DNA of 64,000 nt from an uncultured Clostridia bacterium (lineage in GTDB: Bacteria > Bacillota > Clostridia > Oscillospirales > Acutalibacteraceae): contig CALAUI010000019.1 in the NCBI GenBank assembly GCA_937892115.1, forward strand, positions 62,001 through 126,000, written 5' to 3'. Positions within the stretch are counted from its first letter, which is position 1, and every line of letters starts with the position of its first letter. Position numbers and translations under genes: made by a program. Positions 18,017 through 27,485 of the stretch are shown here, piece by piece. The notes beneath the pieces are model-generated. The model did not search any database. It worked only from the letters and a program-made list of their open reading frames with translations, and was not told where the DNA came from.

Positions 18017-19342
18017 TTATCCTTTACGTTCAAATACCGCCACAAAAAAACCGTCTGTGGAATGTAAGTGGGGCATAAATGTCATATATTTTTCGTCATC
18101 GGAATGTCTGGGGACATCGGGAAGATACTCCGCGATTGCGAAATCCGGATGCTCACGGAGAAATCTGTCACAGACTTCCTCATTCTCTGCGGGATTAAGA
18201 GTGCAGGTAGAATAAATAATCCTGCCGTCGGGTTTGAGATACTTAATCGCATTGCAGAGGATTTTATACTGAATGGCGGGAATTTTTTCTATCTCGCTCT
18301 TATTTTTGAATCTGATTTCCGGCTTGCGTCTGATAATTCCGAGACCGGAGCAGGGAACGTCACAAAGGACCTTATCCGCAAATCCGTAGTTGCCGTTGTA
18401 TTCGGTGGCATCAGAGAAAAAAGCGCTGACGTTTTCAAGCCCGAGACGGGCGGCACCGCTTTTAATAAGGTCAACCCTTGACTGATAAACGTCAAAGGAT
18501 TTTATTCTGCCCTTGCCGTTCATTATTTCAGCCATGGTGAAGGTCTTGCCGCCGGGAGCGGCACACATATCAAAGACGACGTCGTTTTCATCGGGATTTA
18601 CCGCCTTACAGCAAAGCTGTGAGGACAAATCCTGAACGTGAAACAGACCGCTGTTATAGGATTCAAGCTTATCTATCTGACCCGGGGAGGTAAGAATAAG
18701 GGCATTCTCAACCACGGGAGTTTTTTCCGCAATTATACCCTCCTCCGCAAATTTCCATATCAGTTCCTCGGGAGTAATTACGGTAGTATTTACCCTGACG
18801 GTCACGGGTGCGGGCTCAAGCGCCTTTTCGCATATCCCTTTTGCATTTTCGTAGCCGTAGGAATTCACCCACAGCTCGGTAATCCACTCGGGGCAGGAAT
18901 ATCTGATTGAAAGATACTCCGCAGAGCCCTCCTGCGTTTCGGGGTATTTAAGACCGTTATCCGCAACCCTTCTCAATACGGCGTTTACAAGGGAAGCTGC
19001 AAAGGAGGATTTATTTACCTTTGCAAGCTGAACGCTCTCGCTGACTGCCGCATGGTCGGGAACCTTATCCATAAAGAGAATCTGATATGCGCCAAGCACA
19101 AGCACCGTGTGAAGCTCCGGCTTCAGTTTCTTTGACGGCTGATTAAGGTACAGACTCAGGTTATAGTCAATGAGAATGAGTCTGTCAAGAGAACCGTAAA
19201 CAAGATTGCTGACAAATGCTCTGTCTCTCTCGTCAAGGTCCGGATTATCCTTAAGCATACTGTCAATCAAAAGGTTTGAATATGCTCCGTCCTTCATAAT
19301 TTTAAGTAATGCTTCAAATGCTGTCTGCCGTGCGCTTTTCAT
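18017..19342 (-). CDS. rsmB: 16S rRNA (cytosine-967-C5)-methyltransferase RsmB (Sun)
   Basis: 441 residues. The N-terminal NusB-like RNA-binding domain (about 1-135) precedes a Rossmann methyltransferase domain. SAM-binding CAAPGGKT and the two catalytic cysteines, in DVPCSGLGIIRRKPE and IYSTCTLNPAENE, are present. The lysine in RKPEIRF and the final motif FFVAVFERKG are typical. It lies between the YugP-like peptidase and rlmN in the usual fmt-rsmB-rlmN order. Start ATG 19342. Confidence 0.96.
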   Translation of the reverse strand: MKSARQTAFEALLKIMKDGAYSNLLIDSMLKDNPDLDERDRAFVSNLVYGSLDRLILIDYNLSLYLNQPSKKLKPELHTVLVLGAYQILFMDKVPDHAAVSESVQLAKVNKSSFAASLVNAVLRRVADNGLKYPETQEGSAEYLSIRYSCPEWITELWVNSYGYENAKGICEKALEPAPVTVRVNTTVITPEELIWKFAEEGIIAEKTPVVENALILTSPGQIDKLESYNSGLFHVQDLSSQLCCKAVNPDENDVVFDMCAAPGGKTFTMAEIMNGKGRIKSFDVYQSRVDLIKSGAARLGLENVSAFFSDATEYNGNYGFADKVLCDVPCSGLGIIRRKPEIRFKNKSEIEKIPAIQYKILCNAIKYLKPDGRIIYSTCTLNPAENEEVCDRFLREHPDFAIAEYLPDVPRHSDDEKYMTFMPHLHSTDGFFVAVFERKG

Positions 19343-19352
19343 GGGGATCTCC

Positions 19353-20057
19353 TTATCTTCGTTTGCTGCTGCCTAAAAATCTGATGACAAATCTCAAAAG
19401 ATTTGCAAGTGCGGTAAGCATTGACGCAACATAGGTCATTGCCGCCGTTCTGAGTACCTTTTTGGCTGAATCCACTTCTTCACCGAAAAGCATACCCGTT
19501 TCTTCAATTACCTTTATCGCTCTCATACTCGCGTTGAATTCAACGGGAAGAGTGACAAGAGAGAAAAGGAAAACAAGTCCGTAAAGTGCCAGACCGATGT
19601 ATATAAGATTGGTAAGCCCGAGAATCAGACCGAGGATTGCAACGGGCAGGCCTATGGTTGAACCGATATTGCATACGGGTACAAGCTTGGTCCTTATCTG
19701 ATTGGGCAGATAATTCTCCGCGTGCTGGGCGGCATGACCTGCTTCGTGGCAGGCAATACCGATAGCAGCAACGGAGTTGCTGTTATATACGCCCTGCGAA
19801 AGAGAAATTACCTTTTTTGAGGGGTTATAGTTATCCGTAAGTGAGCCGGCAATGGGCTGAATCGCTACGTCGGCAATTCCGTAAAAGGAAAGCACCATCT
19901 GAGCTGCCATCGCACCCGTAATGCCTCTGGAATTGGGAACGGACGAAAACTTTTTGTAAGTTGATTTGACCCTTGCCTGGGCTACCATTGCAATTATCAA
20001 CGCGGGGATAACGAGAATAAAATACCAGATATCTGTGTAGTAAAACGGCATATTCAC
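19353..20057 (-). CDS. Neutral zinc metallopeptidase, YugP family, membrane-bound
   Basis: 234 residues with membrane segments at the N-terminus (about 8-25), around 135-180, and at the C-terminus. The zinc motif HEAGH lies in IACHEAGHAAQHAE (about residue 105). NSRGITGAMAAQMVL and QGVYNSNSVAAIGIA are family signatures. YugP-like peptidases are common in Firmicutes between fmt and rsmB; substrates are not known. Start ATG 20057. Confidence 0.9.
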   Translation of the reverse strand: MNMPFYYTDIWYFILVIPALIIAMVAQARVKSTYKKFSSVPNSRGITGAMAAQMVLSFYGIADVAIQPIAGSLTDNYNPSKKVISLSQGVYNSNSVAAIGIACHEAGHAAQHAENYLPNQIRTKLVPVCNIGSTIGLPVAILGLILGLTNLIYIGLALYGLVFLFSLVTLPVEFNASMRAIKVIEETGMLFGEEVDSAKKVLRTAAMTYVASMLTALANLLRFVIRFLGSSKRR

Positions 20058-20081
20058 ACCTCCGTATTACGTATTCGGAAA

Positions 20082-21005
20082 TTATTCAAATCTGTCTGCA
20101 GTGATTTTATTGCCCCTGAGGAAATCCTCCGCAGGCATTGATTTTTTATTTTCTGCCTGAAGCTGAAGAATCTCTACCGTATTCATATCGCCGCAGGCAA
20201 CGATAATTCTTTTTTCTTTTTCAACAATTTCACCGGGGAATGTTCCTTTTTTATCGCAAAGAACGCTCTTCTGAATCTTGAAGGTTTTACCATCCATTAC
20301 CGCCGTAGCGCAGGGCCAGGAATAAAGCCCTCTGATACGGTTATGTACCTGCTGAGCGGTCATATTCCAGTCAATGGGTGAATCTTCTTTTGAAAGCATG
20401 GGAGCATAGGTGAATTTACTGTGATCCTGCGGAACGGGATGAAGCTCACCTGCCAGAGCGGCATTTATCGTTTCATCCATTACCTGAGCACCCAGAGCGG
20501 AAAGAATGTCAAACAGCTCCTCCGCATTCATATTTTCACCTATTTCCACTTCCCTCGTTATCAGCATATCGCCGGTATCAAGTCCCTCGTCCATCTGCAT
20601 GGAGGTAACACCCGTCTTTTTACAGCCGTTTAGTATTGACCACTGAATCGGGGCGGCGCCTCTGAGGGACGGAAGCAGGGAGGCGTGGATATTGATACAT
20701 CCGTATTTCGGATAGTCAAGTATCTCCTTGGGAAGAATCTTACCGTAAGCAACAACGATAATGAGGTCGGGATCCGCCTGTCTGACCATCTCAAGGGCGG
20801 TACCGTCTTTCATCTTAACCGGCTGATAAACGGGAAGATTATGACTGAGGGCAAGCTCCTTTACGGGAGGCGGAGTGAGAGCACCGTGTCTTCCCTTGGG
20901 CTTATCGGGCTGAGTAAAAACACCCGTGATTTCTCTGCCCGTATCAATGAGCTTCTGAAGGCAGGGAACTGCAAAATCGGGAGTTCCCATAAAAGCAAAT
21001 TTCAT
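20082..21005 (-). CDS. fmt: Methionyl-tRNA formyltransferase
   Basis: Formylates initiator Met-tRNA with 10-formyl-THF. The protein starts MKFAFMGTPDFAVPCLQ at ATG 21005, which has AGGTGA upstream; a longer reading from 21035 would overlap def and is not supported. Signature HASLLPSLRGAAPIQW gives the catalytic Asn/His region, and DEGLDTGDML supplies the Asp. The C-terminal tRNA-binding domain is complete. It is one base downstream of def, so formylation and deformylation are encoded together. Confidence 0.97.
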   Translation of the reverse strand: MKFAFMGTPDFAVPCLQKLIDTGREITGVFTQPDKPKGRHGALTPPPVKELALSHNLPVYQPVKMKDGTALEMVRQADPDLIIVVAYGKILPKEILDYPKYGCINIHASLLPSLRGAAPIQWSILNGCKKTGVTSMQMDEGLDTGDMLITREVEIGENMNAEELFDILSALGAQVMDETINAALAGELHPVPQDHSKFTYAPMLSKEDSPIDWNMTAQQVHNRIRGLYSWPCATAVMDGKTFKIQKSVLCDKKGTFPGEIVEKEKRIIVACGDMNTVEILQLQAENKKSMPAEDFLRGNKITADRFE

Positions 21006-21006
21006 A

Positions 21007-21510
21007 TCAGTCACCTGTTTTCTCTGCGGATGCATCTGATTTATTCAGATAATCTTCGGGATTTTTAACAAGCTTATCAACAAAGCATACGCCGTCAAGA
21101 TGGTCGATTTCGTGGCAGAAGCAGCGGGCACGAAGCTCCGTTCCCTTATAGACACACCACTTACCGTTTCTGTCCTGTGCTTTGACGATAACACTTGCGG
21201 GGCGGCAGGTCACACCGTATTCTCCGGGGAAGGAAAGACATCCCTCCTGCTCATACTGTTCACCCTCAACGGACGTGATTTCGGGATTGATGAGCTCTAT
21301 ATATCCGCTTTTATCCTCGGAGCAGTCCATCACGACAACTCTTCTGAGGATACCGACCTGCACGGCGGCGAGTCCGACACCGTTTGCAAGATACATTGTT
21401 TCTTTCATATCGTCGAGAAGAGTCCACAGACGGGCATCAAATTTCTCAACGGGTCTTGATTTTTTACGAAGGATCTCGTCATCCTTCTGAACGATATTTC
21501 TGATTGCCAT
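21007..21510 (-). CDS. def: Peptide deformylase
   Basis: Removes the N-formyl group from nascent proteins. 167 residues with all three motifs: GVGLAAVQVG (Val where Pro is commoner), EGCLSFPGEYG with the metal Cys, and HEIDHLDGVCF with the metal His pair and catalytic Glu. Type I bacterial enzyme by length. Located between priA and fmt as in B. subtilis. Confidence 0.97.
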   Translation of the reverse strand: MAIRNIVQKDDEILRKKSRPVEKFDARLWTLLDDMKETMYLANGVGLAAVQVGILRRVVVMDCSEDKSGYIELINPEITSVEGEQYEQEGCLSFPGEYGVTCRPASVIVKAQDRNGKWCVYKGTELRARCFCHEIDHLDGVCFVDKLVKNPEDYLNKSDASAEKTGD

Positions 21511-21519
21511 TTTATTACC

Positions 21520-23964
21520 TCAAAGTACGGAATCCGGATTCATATCACCGTAAACGGTAACATTCTTAAACGAAGGTGAGGAACCGGTTTCCTTTAATAT
21601 TTCGGACATCATCGCTCTGAACGAAGCGGAATTGATGCACTTGATAATAATTCTATATCGGAATTTTCCTCCGAGCTTTGACACCCTTGCGGGTACGGGC
21701 CCGAGGACCTGTAATTTTTCGTCTTTATATTTTTCTCCCGCAAGCTTTCTGATAAGCTCCAGGATATTATTGGCGGCAATATGGACAGCCGCCTCATTCA
21801 TACCCACCAGACCGAGAACGAAAAGGTCACAGAACGGAGGGTATTTCATGGCTTTTCTGATTCTGATTTCCGTATTGAAAAATTCATCGTAATCCTGCTT
21901 TGCGGCAATTCTTATGATTTCATTTTCGGGAGTCAGAGTCTGGATAATCGCCTTTCCCCTGCTGTCTCCCCTTCCGCTTCTGCCCACGACCTGCGTGAGA
22001 AGGGAAAAGGTTTTTTCAAGGGATCTGAAATCGTCGTTATAGAGCTGCTGGTCAACGGAGATGACTCCGACCAGCGTTACGTTTGGAAAATCAAGCCCTT
22101 TGGCTACCATCTGAGTACCTATGAGAATATCATAGTCACCCTTTTCAAAGGCACCGAAGAACCTGCCGTGAGAATCCTTGGCGGTAGTAGTATCCGCATC
22201 CATACGAAGGATTCTTGCTTCGGGGAAAAGAATATTCAGCTCATCCTGAATCTTTTGAGTACCGAAGCCCGCATATCTTACCGACTGCTCATGACATTCG
22301 GGGCATTCACCCGTAAAGGGCATTGAATATCCGCAGTAGTGACACAGCAGACGGTTATTTGCGGAATGATAGGTCATTGAAATACTGCAATTCGGGCAGG
22401 TGATTACCTGACTGCATGCATCGCAGACCGCAAAAGTATTGTAACCTCGTCGGTTGATAAGCAGAATGGACTGCTTGCCCGACTCAAGGTTTGCTTTGAG
22501 TGAATCGTAAAGTTCCCTGCTTATTTCGGTACATACCGACATTTTTTCCGCCGTTCTCATATCAACGGTCAGCACGTCCGGCATGACCGCATTCCCGTAC
22601 CGTGACGTGAGACGGCAAAGCTCGTATCTGCCCTTGAGGGCTTTTGCGTAGCTTTCAACCCTGGGGGTTGCCGATGCGAGTACAAGAGGACACTCATTGA
22701 AGGCAGACCTGAACTTTGCCACATCCTCGGCATCGTACCTCGGAGTCTGCTCGGATTTATACGTGTGCTCCTGCTCCTCGTCAATGATAATAAGACCGAG
22801 GTTTGTAAGCGGGGCAAAGACGGCACTTCTCGTACCGATTACCACGCTGCATTCACCCCGTTTGACGCGTTTCCACTGCTCACTTCTCTCTCTGATTGAA
22901 AGGGCGGAATGGAAAACTGCAACGCTTTTGCCGTATCTTTTACAGAAAATGCCCAGTGCCTGAGGTGTAAGTCCGATCTCCGGAACGAGGAGTAAAACGG
23001 ACCTGCCGGAATCGATAACATCGTCCATCAAGCTCATATAGACGGAGGTCTTACCGCTTCCCGTTACACCGTAAAGCAACGCCGTGCATCTCTTTTTTTC
23101 GCTGACAAAGGAGCTGAGCTTGTCCTTTGCCTTCTGCTGTTCCTCCGTAAGAGAAACGGCAGTTCTCACGCCGGCATCATCCTTCATACCGGCAAAATAG
23201 TCAACCTCGCACTCGTAAAACTCGGCATAACCGTTTTTTACAAGAGCATTGACAACTGCGGGGGTATATCCCGTAAAGTAGCACAGCTCCCGCACGGTGG
23301 CGGCACCCGCATCTTTAAGAATATCGAGGGTTTCCTGCTGCTTTTTGCTCAGTTTCTTTCCCTCGTCTGCATTTTCGGCGGGTCTTACCATTTTTGCGGT
23401 AAGGTCGCCGAGATTCCTGACGGCATCGGACTGGAGCAGAACAAGCTTCTTCCTGAGCAGAGCTTCGATAAAAGGAGTATCTCCTTTCATTGAAAGGTTT
23501 GAATATATCAGGTCTTCTCTGACAAATTCACCCCTGGAAAAAAGAAAATCAAAGATTTCCTTTTCCCCTCCCTCAAGGTCCTCAATTCTTGATTCATCTG
23601 CCTCGGGATTAGCGGCGTAATACTTCACCATACGGTAATTGATACCTGCGGGAAGCATGGACTTTGCCGCATCATAGAGAGTACAGAAGGTCCTTTCCGA
23701 TATAAAACGGGCAAGGCGTATCATTTCGTCGTTGAGAAGAGGACTTTCATCCTTAACCTCGGTGATCTTTTTGATTCTCTTTGCCTCACATTCATCCGTC
23801 AGTTCAAATATAATGCCGAGAGATTTTTTGTTGCCGTTACCGAAGGGTACGGTTACACGGCAGCCGGGCTGAGCAATTGCTTCAAGCTCCCGGGGAATTG
23901 AATAAGTGAATTCCATGTCAAAGGAATAATTGGCCGCTTCAACGGCAACCTTTGCATATTTCAC
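21520..23964 (-). CDS. priA: Primosomal protein N' / replication restart helicase PriA
   Basis: 814-residue superfamily 2 helicase that recognises stalled forks and reloads the replisome. An N-terminal 3'-end-binding domain (MKYAKVAVEAANYSFDMEF start) is followed by Walker A GVTGSGKTSVY, the DEEQEHTYK box and a strand-separating zinc domain with paired cysteines (CDACSQVITCPNC; LCHYCGY; CPEC). Helicase motifs V and VI follow (GTQMVAKGLDFP; QVVGRSGRGD). It follows rpoZ by 12 bases; the coaBC gene often found between them is absent. Confidence 0.97.
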   Translation of the reverse strand: MKYAKVAVEAANYSFDMEFTYSIPRELEAIAQPGCRVTVPFGNGNKKSLGIIFELTDECEAKRIKKITEVKDESPLLNDEMIRLARFISERTFCTLYDAAKSMLPAGINYRMVKYYAANPEADESRIEDLEGGEKEIFDFLFSRGEFVREDLIYSNLSMKGDTPFIEALLRKKLVLLQSDAVRNLGDLTAKMVRPAENADEGKKLSKKQQETLDILKDAGAATVRELCYFTGYTPAVVNALVKNGYAEFYECEVDYFAGMKDDAGVRTAVSLTEEQQKAKDKLSSFVSEKKRCTALLYGVTGSGKTSVYMSLMDDVIDSGRSVLLLVPEIGLTPQALGIFCKRYGKSVAVFHSALSIRERSEQWKRVKRGECSVVIGTRSAVFAPLTNLGLIIIDEEQEHTYKSEQTPRYDAEDVAKFRSAFNECPLVLASATPRVESYAKALKGRYELCRLTSRYGNAVMPDVLTVDMRTAEKMSVCTEISRELYDSLKANLESGKQSILLINRRGYNTFAVCDACSQVITCPNCSISMTYHSANNRLLCHYCGYSMPFTGECPECHEQSVRYAGFGTQKIQDELNILFPEARILRMDADTTTAKDSHGRFFGAFEKGDYDILIGTQMVAKGLDFPNVTLVGVISVDQQLYNDDFRSLEKTFSLLTQVVGRSGRGDSRGKAIIQTLTPENEIIRIAAKQDYDEFFNTEIRIRKAMKYPPFCDLFVLGLVGMNEAAVHIAANNILELIRKLAGEKYKDEKLQVLGPVPARVSKLGGKFRYRIIIKCINSASFRAMMSEILKETGSSPSFKNVTVYGDMNPDSVL

Positions 23965-23976
23965 TTAATCACTTCC

Positions 23977-24186
23977 TTAGATGTTTCTGATTTCTTCGGG
24001 CTCTACGATTTCATAGTCCCCTGCAAGAATCTGGTCAAGAGCCAGACTTACGGGCTTTTCCGTAATGATTTCGCCGTTTTCCTTTGCTTCTTCTGCAATT
24101 TCTCTTGCTCTGCCTGCTGTGGCGGTAACAAGTGAATAACGGCTTACATGGTCCTTAAGGACACCGCTTAAATCGGGATTAAACAT
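23977..24186 (-). CDS. rpoZ: RNA polymerase omega subunit
   Basis: 69 residues. SRYSLVTATAGRAREIAEEA is the conserved omega helix region that clamps the beta' subunit; KPVSLALDQILAGDYEI closes the domain. The gene overlaps the end of gmk by 8 bases, the classic gmk-rpoZ pairing. Start ATG 24186. Confidence 0.93.
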   Translation of the reverse strand: MFNPDLSGVLKDHVSRYSLVTATAGRAREIAEEAKENGEIITEKPVSLALDQILAGDYEIVEPEEIRNI

Positions 24187-24793
24187 TATTGATTACCTCG
24201 CTGATAATATTTTTATTTCTTGTCAAACGCATTTTTTCCGCGTTGATTACCGTTTCAAAATCCGCAACCGCTTCGTCAAGGTCATCGTTGACCACGACGT
24301 AATCGTATTCACCGGCACGGCGGATTTCCTGCTCGGCGATGAAAAGGCGGTGGGAAATGGTTTCTTCATCCTCCGTTCCTCTGGAACGGAGTCTCTTTTC
24401 AAGAGAAGCAAGTGACGGGGGCATAAGAAATACGGTGACCGCATCGGGATATGCCTTTCTGATTTTTTCCGCTCCCTGCACCTCTATTTCAAGGATAACG
24501 CTTACGCCTCTGCCCAGCATTTCGTCAACCGGCGCTTTGGGAGTGCCGTAATAATTGCCTGCATAGTTGGCATATTCAAGCATCTCGCCGCCGTCTATTT
24601 TTCTTTCAAAATACTCTGTGGAAACGAAATAATAGTCAACGCCGTCAATCTCCGTGCCTCTGGGGGAACGGGTAGTCATTGAAATGGACACCTTTACGTT
24701 GTCATTCTTTTGGGTGAGCTTACCAAGCAGCGTATCCTTACCGCAGCCGGAAGGACCGGATAATACTATGAGGACGCCCTTCTTATCCGTCAT
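24179..24793 (-). CDS. gmk: Guanylate kinase
   Basis: Phosphorylates GMP and dGMP. The P-loop is LSGPSGCGKDTLLG, with Asp where Ser is usual in GVGKST; GMP-binding TRSPRGTEIDGVDYYFVS is intact. ATG 24793 is chosen because GAGGAGG lies 6 bases ahead, inside the end of remA; a longer reading to 24928 would overlap remA almost wholly. About 204 residues, normal length. It is coupled to remA by an 11-base overlap. Confidence 0.95.
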   Translation of the reverse strand: MTDKKGVLIVLSGPSGCGKDTLLGKLTQKNDNVKVSISMTTRSPRGTEIDGVDYYFVSTEYFERKIDGGEMLEYANYAGNYYGTPKAPVDEMLGRGVSVILEIEVQGAEKIRKAYPDAVTVFLMPPSLASLEKRLRSRGTEDEETISHRLFIAEQEIRRAGEYDYVVVNDDLDEAVADFETVINAEKMRLTRNKNIISEVINNV

Positions 24794-25052
24794 CTTCATC
24801 CTCCTCACTGATTTGCTGATCATCAAACATACGGTTTGCCAGAGTTTCGCTCTGAAGATATGAGAGAACAACATGATCACTGTCTGTGATAATAATTGCT
24901 CTGGTGCGTCTGCCGTGAGTCGCATCAATTAGTATTCCCTTTTCCTTGCTCTCCTGGACAATTCGCTTTCCGGGAGCAGATTCGGGGCTGATTATGGCAA
25001 CTATACGGCTGGCATTGACCATATTACCGAAGCCGATGTTAATCAGTTTCAT
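24783..25052 (-). CDS. remA: RemA-like regulator (DUF370)
   Basis: 89 residues, family DUF370. In B. subtilis RemA is a DNA-binding activator of biofilm matrix and osmoprotection genes. MKLINIGFGNMVNASRIVAI and the GILIDATHGRRTRAIIITDS segment are typical; the C-terminal dozen residues are acidic. It sits between yicC and gmk exactly as in Bacillus. In Clostridia its targets are largely unknown, so the role is by family only. Confidence 0.92.
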   Translation of the reverse strand: MKLINIGFGNMVNASRIVAIISPESAPGKRIVQESKEKGILIDATHGRRTRAIIITDSDHVVLSYLQSETLANRMFDDQQISEEDEDDG

Positions 25053-25061
25053 ATCTACACC

Positions 25062-25940
25062 TTACTCTATATTCTGAATCTGTTCGCGGATTTTTTCTAT
25101 CTCCGCTTTGATGTCGACTACCGTGCGGGCAATCTGAACGTCGTTGCCCTTGGAGCCGATGGTATTGGCTTCCCTGTTCATTTCCTGAACGAGGAAATCC
25201 ATCTTTTTGCCCGTTGCTTCATCGGATGCCAGATAAGCTCTCATCTGGTCAATGTGACTGCGAAGTCTTACGGTTTCCTCCGCAACGGCAATCTTATCCG
25301 CAAATATTGCAGCTTCCGTCAATATCCTTGATTCCTCAATGTGAACGTCACCGAGCATTTCGGTAAGACGGGCAAGGAGTTTTTCGTTATATTCCTTAAC
25401 CGTTTCGGGTGAGCGCTCCTCAACCTTTTCAACACATCCGAGGATGAAATCAAGACGGGATTCAACATCGTCTTTAAGGCGGCTGCCTTCAATCTCACGC
25501 ATTTCAATAAATTTTGAAAGTGCATCGGCGGCAACTTCCTTAACGGCAGCCCAGATTCTGTCTTCATCAGCTGCCTGCTTTCTTATCATAAGCACGTCGG
25601 GTGCTTTGACGATATCCGTAACCTTCACGTCATTTTCAAGCGAATAGGTTTCGGAAATGGATTTATATGCGTCCAGATAGCTTTTTACCAGAGGATGATT
25701 TACCTCAACTATGATATCGGGCTCCTCAACGGATTCCACGGTAACATAGCATTCCATCTTGCCTCTTGTCAGTTTGCCCATAAAGAAGCTTTTCAGCTTC
25801 TCATCAAGAAAACCGTAGTTACGGGGAAGCTTTGATGAAAACTCAAAGTATCTGTGATTGACACTCTTTACCTCTACGGTAATATTCATACCGTCAACGA
25901 CATTCTGACTTCTGCCGTATCCGGTCATACTCTTAATCAT
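25062..25940 (-). CDS. YicC/YloC family endoribonuclease
   Basis: About 292 residues, beginning MIKSMTGYGRSQ at ATG 25940 with AAGGTG six bases ahead; the reading from 25988 would cut into the neighbour and is rejected. The N-terminal YicC domain has SVNHRYFEFSSKLPR; the C-terminal DUF1732 domain ends FLVQEMNREANTIGSK and VKAEIEKIREQIQN-like helices. E. coli YicC and B. subtilis YloC have been described as endoribonucleases. It heads the conserved yicC-remA-gmk-rpoZ block. Confidence 0.93.
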   Translation of the reverse strand: MIKSMTGYGRSQNVVDGMNITVEVKSVNHRYFEFSSKLPRNYGFLDEKLKSFFMGKLTRGKMECYVTVESVEEPDIIVEVNHPLVKSYLDAYKSISETYSLENDVKVTDIVKAPDVLMIRKQAADEDRIWAAVKEVAADALSKFIEMREIEGSRLKDDVESRLDFILGCVEKVEERSPETVKEYNEKLLARLTEMLGDVHIEESRILTEAAIFADKIAVAEETVRLRSHIDQMRAYLASDEATGKKMDFLVQEMNREANTIGSKGNDVQIARTVVDIKAEIEKIREQIQNIE

Positions 25941-26277
25941 CGGTATCACCTTTTTCTTTGCATGCACAGCAGGTCGATGCCAGTGCATCCGGTATTTCCA
26001 CCGTCAGATTATCCTTTGTAAAGCCAAGACGGATGAATGCGGGGGACAGCATATCCGCACCGAGATAACAAACGTATGCGCCTCTGTTGGCACAGTAGTT
26101 CATTGCACTGCGGGCAAGTCCCTCACGAATCATATCGTCATCGCAGGATACCGAGGTGAATCTCATTTCAAAGCCGGCATACTCAAAACCGCAGCTGCCG
26201 AGCTCGTCACCGTTTTCGTTACGGGCGGTATAGAAAGCACCGCCGCCGGTTTCATTGCAGGGTTTGAAGCTAACCAT
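25933..26277 (-). CDS. Small GNAT-like protein of unknown function
   Basis: 114 residues, no confident family. The order of a strand-rich N-terminal part (GDELGSCGFEYAGFEMRF), a central helix (EGLARSAMNYCANRG) and the closing SPAFIRLGF resembles a short GNAT acetyltransferase fold, but the acetyl-CoA loop is not convincing. It has eight cysteines, including a CCAC near the end. It overlaps rluB by one base and yicC by eight, so expression is coupled, yet neither neighbour hints at its substrate. Real by codon use and packing; function unassigned. Confidence 0.65.
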   Translation of the reverse strand: MVSFKPCNETGGGAFYTARNENGDELGSCGFEYAGFEMRFTSVSCDDDMIREGLARSAMNYCANRGAYVCYLGADMLSPAFIRLGFTKDNLTVEIPDALASTCCACKEKGDTDD

Positions 26278-27017
26278 CAGTCCTGCTCCTTTACTGCTCC
26301 GGACATTACAAGAAGGGAATGAATTTCCTTCTCCGTAAGGTCACGGTATTTGCCCACGGGGAGAGTGCCCAGACGGACATTGCCCACGGCGATTCTCTTA
26401 AGACGGATAACCTCAAGCTCAAGCGATTCGCACATACGGCGTATCTGTCTGTTTCTGCCCTCGTAAAGCACTATCTCAAGAACGGATCTGTCCTCTGCCT
26501 TGTCAATGACGTGAACCTCCGCGGGAGCGGTCATCCTGCCGTCAAGTTCAATACCCGAAGAAAGCTTCTCAACCTGTGACTTCGTAACCTCCGCACGCAC
26601 CGTAACGCGATAGGTCTTGGGAACGTGGCGGGAAGGATGCATCATTGCGTTGGCAAATGCACCGTCGTTGGTCATCAGAAGCGCACCCTCGGATACTCTG
26701 TCAAGGCGACCCACGGGATAGATTCTCTCTTTAATGTCACTCACAAGCTCGGTAACGCACTTGCGCCCCAGGTCGTCATCCATGGTTGTGACATATCCTC
26801 TGGGTTTATTGAGCAGGATATAATAAAGATTATTGCTCCTGGCTACCCTTTTACCGTAAACGGTAACGGTATCGGCGGCGGGGTCAACGCTGTCACCGAT
26901 TTTTGCGGGTTTATTATTGACTCTGACCTTGCCGGCGGCGATAAGCTCTTCGGATTTTCTCCTTGAAGCCACGCCTGCCTCGGCAAGGAATTTCTGTAAT
27001 CTGATTTTTTCTGCCAA
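26277..27017 (-). CDS. rluB: 23S rRNA pseudouridine synthase, RluB/RsuA family
   Basis: 246 residues. An S4 RNA-binding domain opens it (RLQKFLAEAGVASRRKSEEL). The catalytic Asp lies in VGRLDRVSEGALLMTND. RNRQIRRMCESLELEV and LKRIAVGNVRLGTLP are the usual C-terminal motifs. RluB modifies U2605 of 23S rRNA, RsuA U516 of 16S; the length and the position near scpB favour RluB as in Bacillus, where rluB follows scpB within a few genes. Start ATG 27017. Confidence 0.92.
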   Translation of the reverse strand: MAEKIRLQKFLAEAGVASRRKSEELIAAGKVRVNNKPAKIGDSVDPAADTVTVYGKRVARSNNLYYILLNKPRGYVTTMDDDLGRKCVTELVSDIKERIYPVGRLDRVSEGALLMTNDGAFANAMMHPSRHVPKTYRVTVRAEVTKSQVEKLSSGIELDGRMTAPAEVHVIDKAEDRSVLEIVLYEGRNRQIRRMCESLELEVIRLKRIAVGNVRLGTLPVGKYRDLTEKEIHSLLVMSGAVKEQD

Positions 27018-27035
27018 AACGGTTACCTCGGGAAA

Positions 27036-27470
27036 TTATTCGGCATCTGCCTTATTTTCGTCAAGATAATTCTCAATGGCGGTATCAACGGTAGTATCCT
27101 TATTCTTGAGCTGAGCGATAACGTCGCTTGCCTTATCAACGATATCGGGTACCATACCGATAACTCTTTCAACAGAGCCCTCGGCTGCATTGATATATTT
27201 AACGGAAACACTGCCGTTATTGACTACGAGGAAAGCAACGGGAGAAATGGTAACGCCTGCTCCGCCGCCACCGCCGAAGAGTTCCTGATTATTCTTTGAG
27301 GGGAAGTCACTGCCGCCCGAAGCAAAGCCGTAGGTTACCTTTGAAACGGGGATAATCTGGAGAGTATCGGAAATTCTGATGGGCTCGCCGATAATAGTGC
27401 TGACGTCTACAAGATCCTTAATCTTGTCAATTGATGTGCCGAGAATGCCTGATGCTGACTGTTCTTTCAT
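27036..27470 (-). CDS. ytfJ: GerW/YtfJ family sporulation protein
   Basis: 144 residues. The family pattern is clear: LVDVSTIIGEPI, IIPVSKVTYGFASGG, a glycine run GGGGGAGVTI and SPVAFLVV. In B. subtilis YtfJ (GerW) is a forespore protein needed for normal germination with some triggers. The neighbour DUF2953 protein (ytfI in Bacillus) is the conserved partner. It suggests a spore-forming or formerly spore-forming lineage. Start ATG 27470. Confidence 0.9.
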   Translation of the reverse strand: MKEQSASGILGTSIDKIKDLVDVSTIIGEPIRISDTLQIIPVSKVTYGFASGGSDFPSKNNQELFGGGGGAGVTISPVAFLVVNNGSVSVKYINAAEGSVERVIGMVPDIVDKASDVIAQLKNKDTTVDTAIENYLDENKADAE

Positions 27471-27485
27471 TTTTAATTACACCTT

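Noticed and set aside
24794..24928. N-terminal extension of guanylate kinase
   Set aside because: It would run almost wholly inside remA and adds 45 residues not seen in the family.
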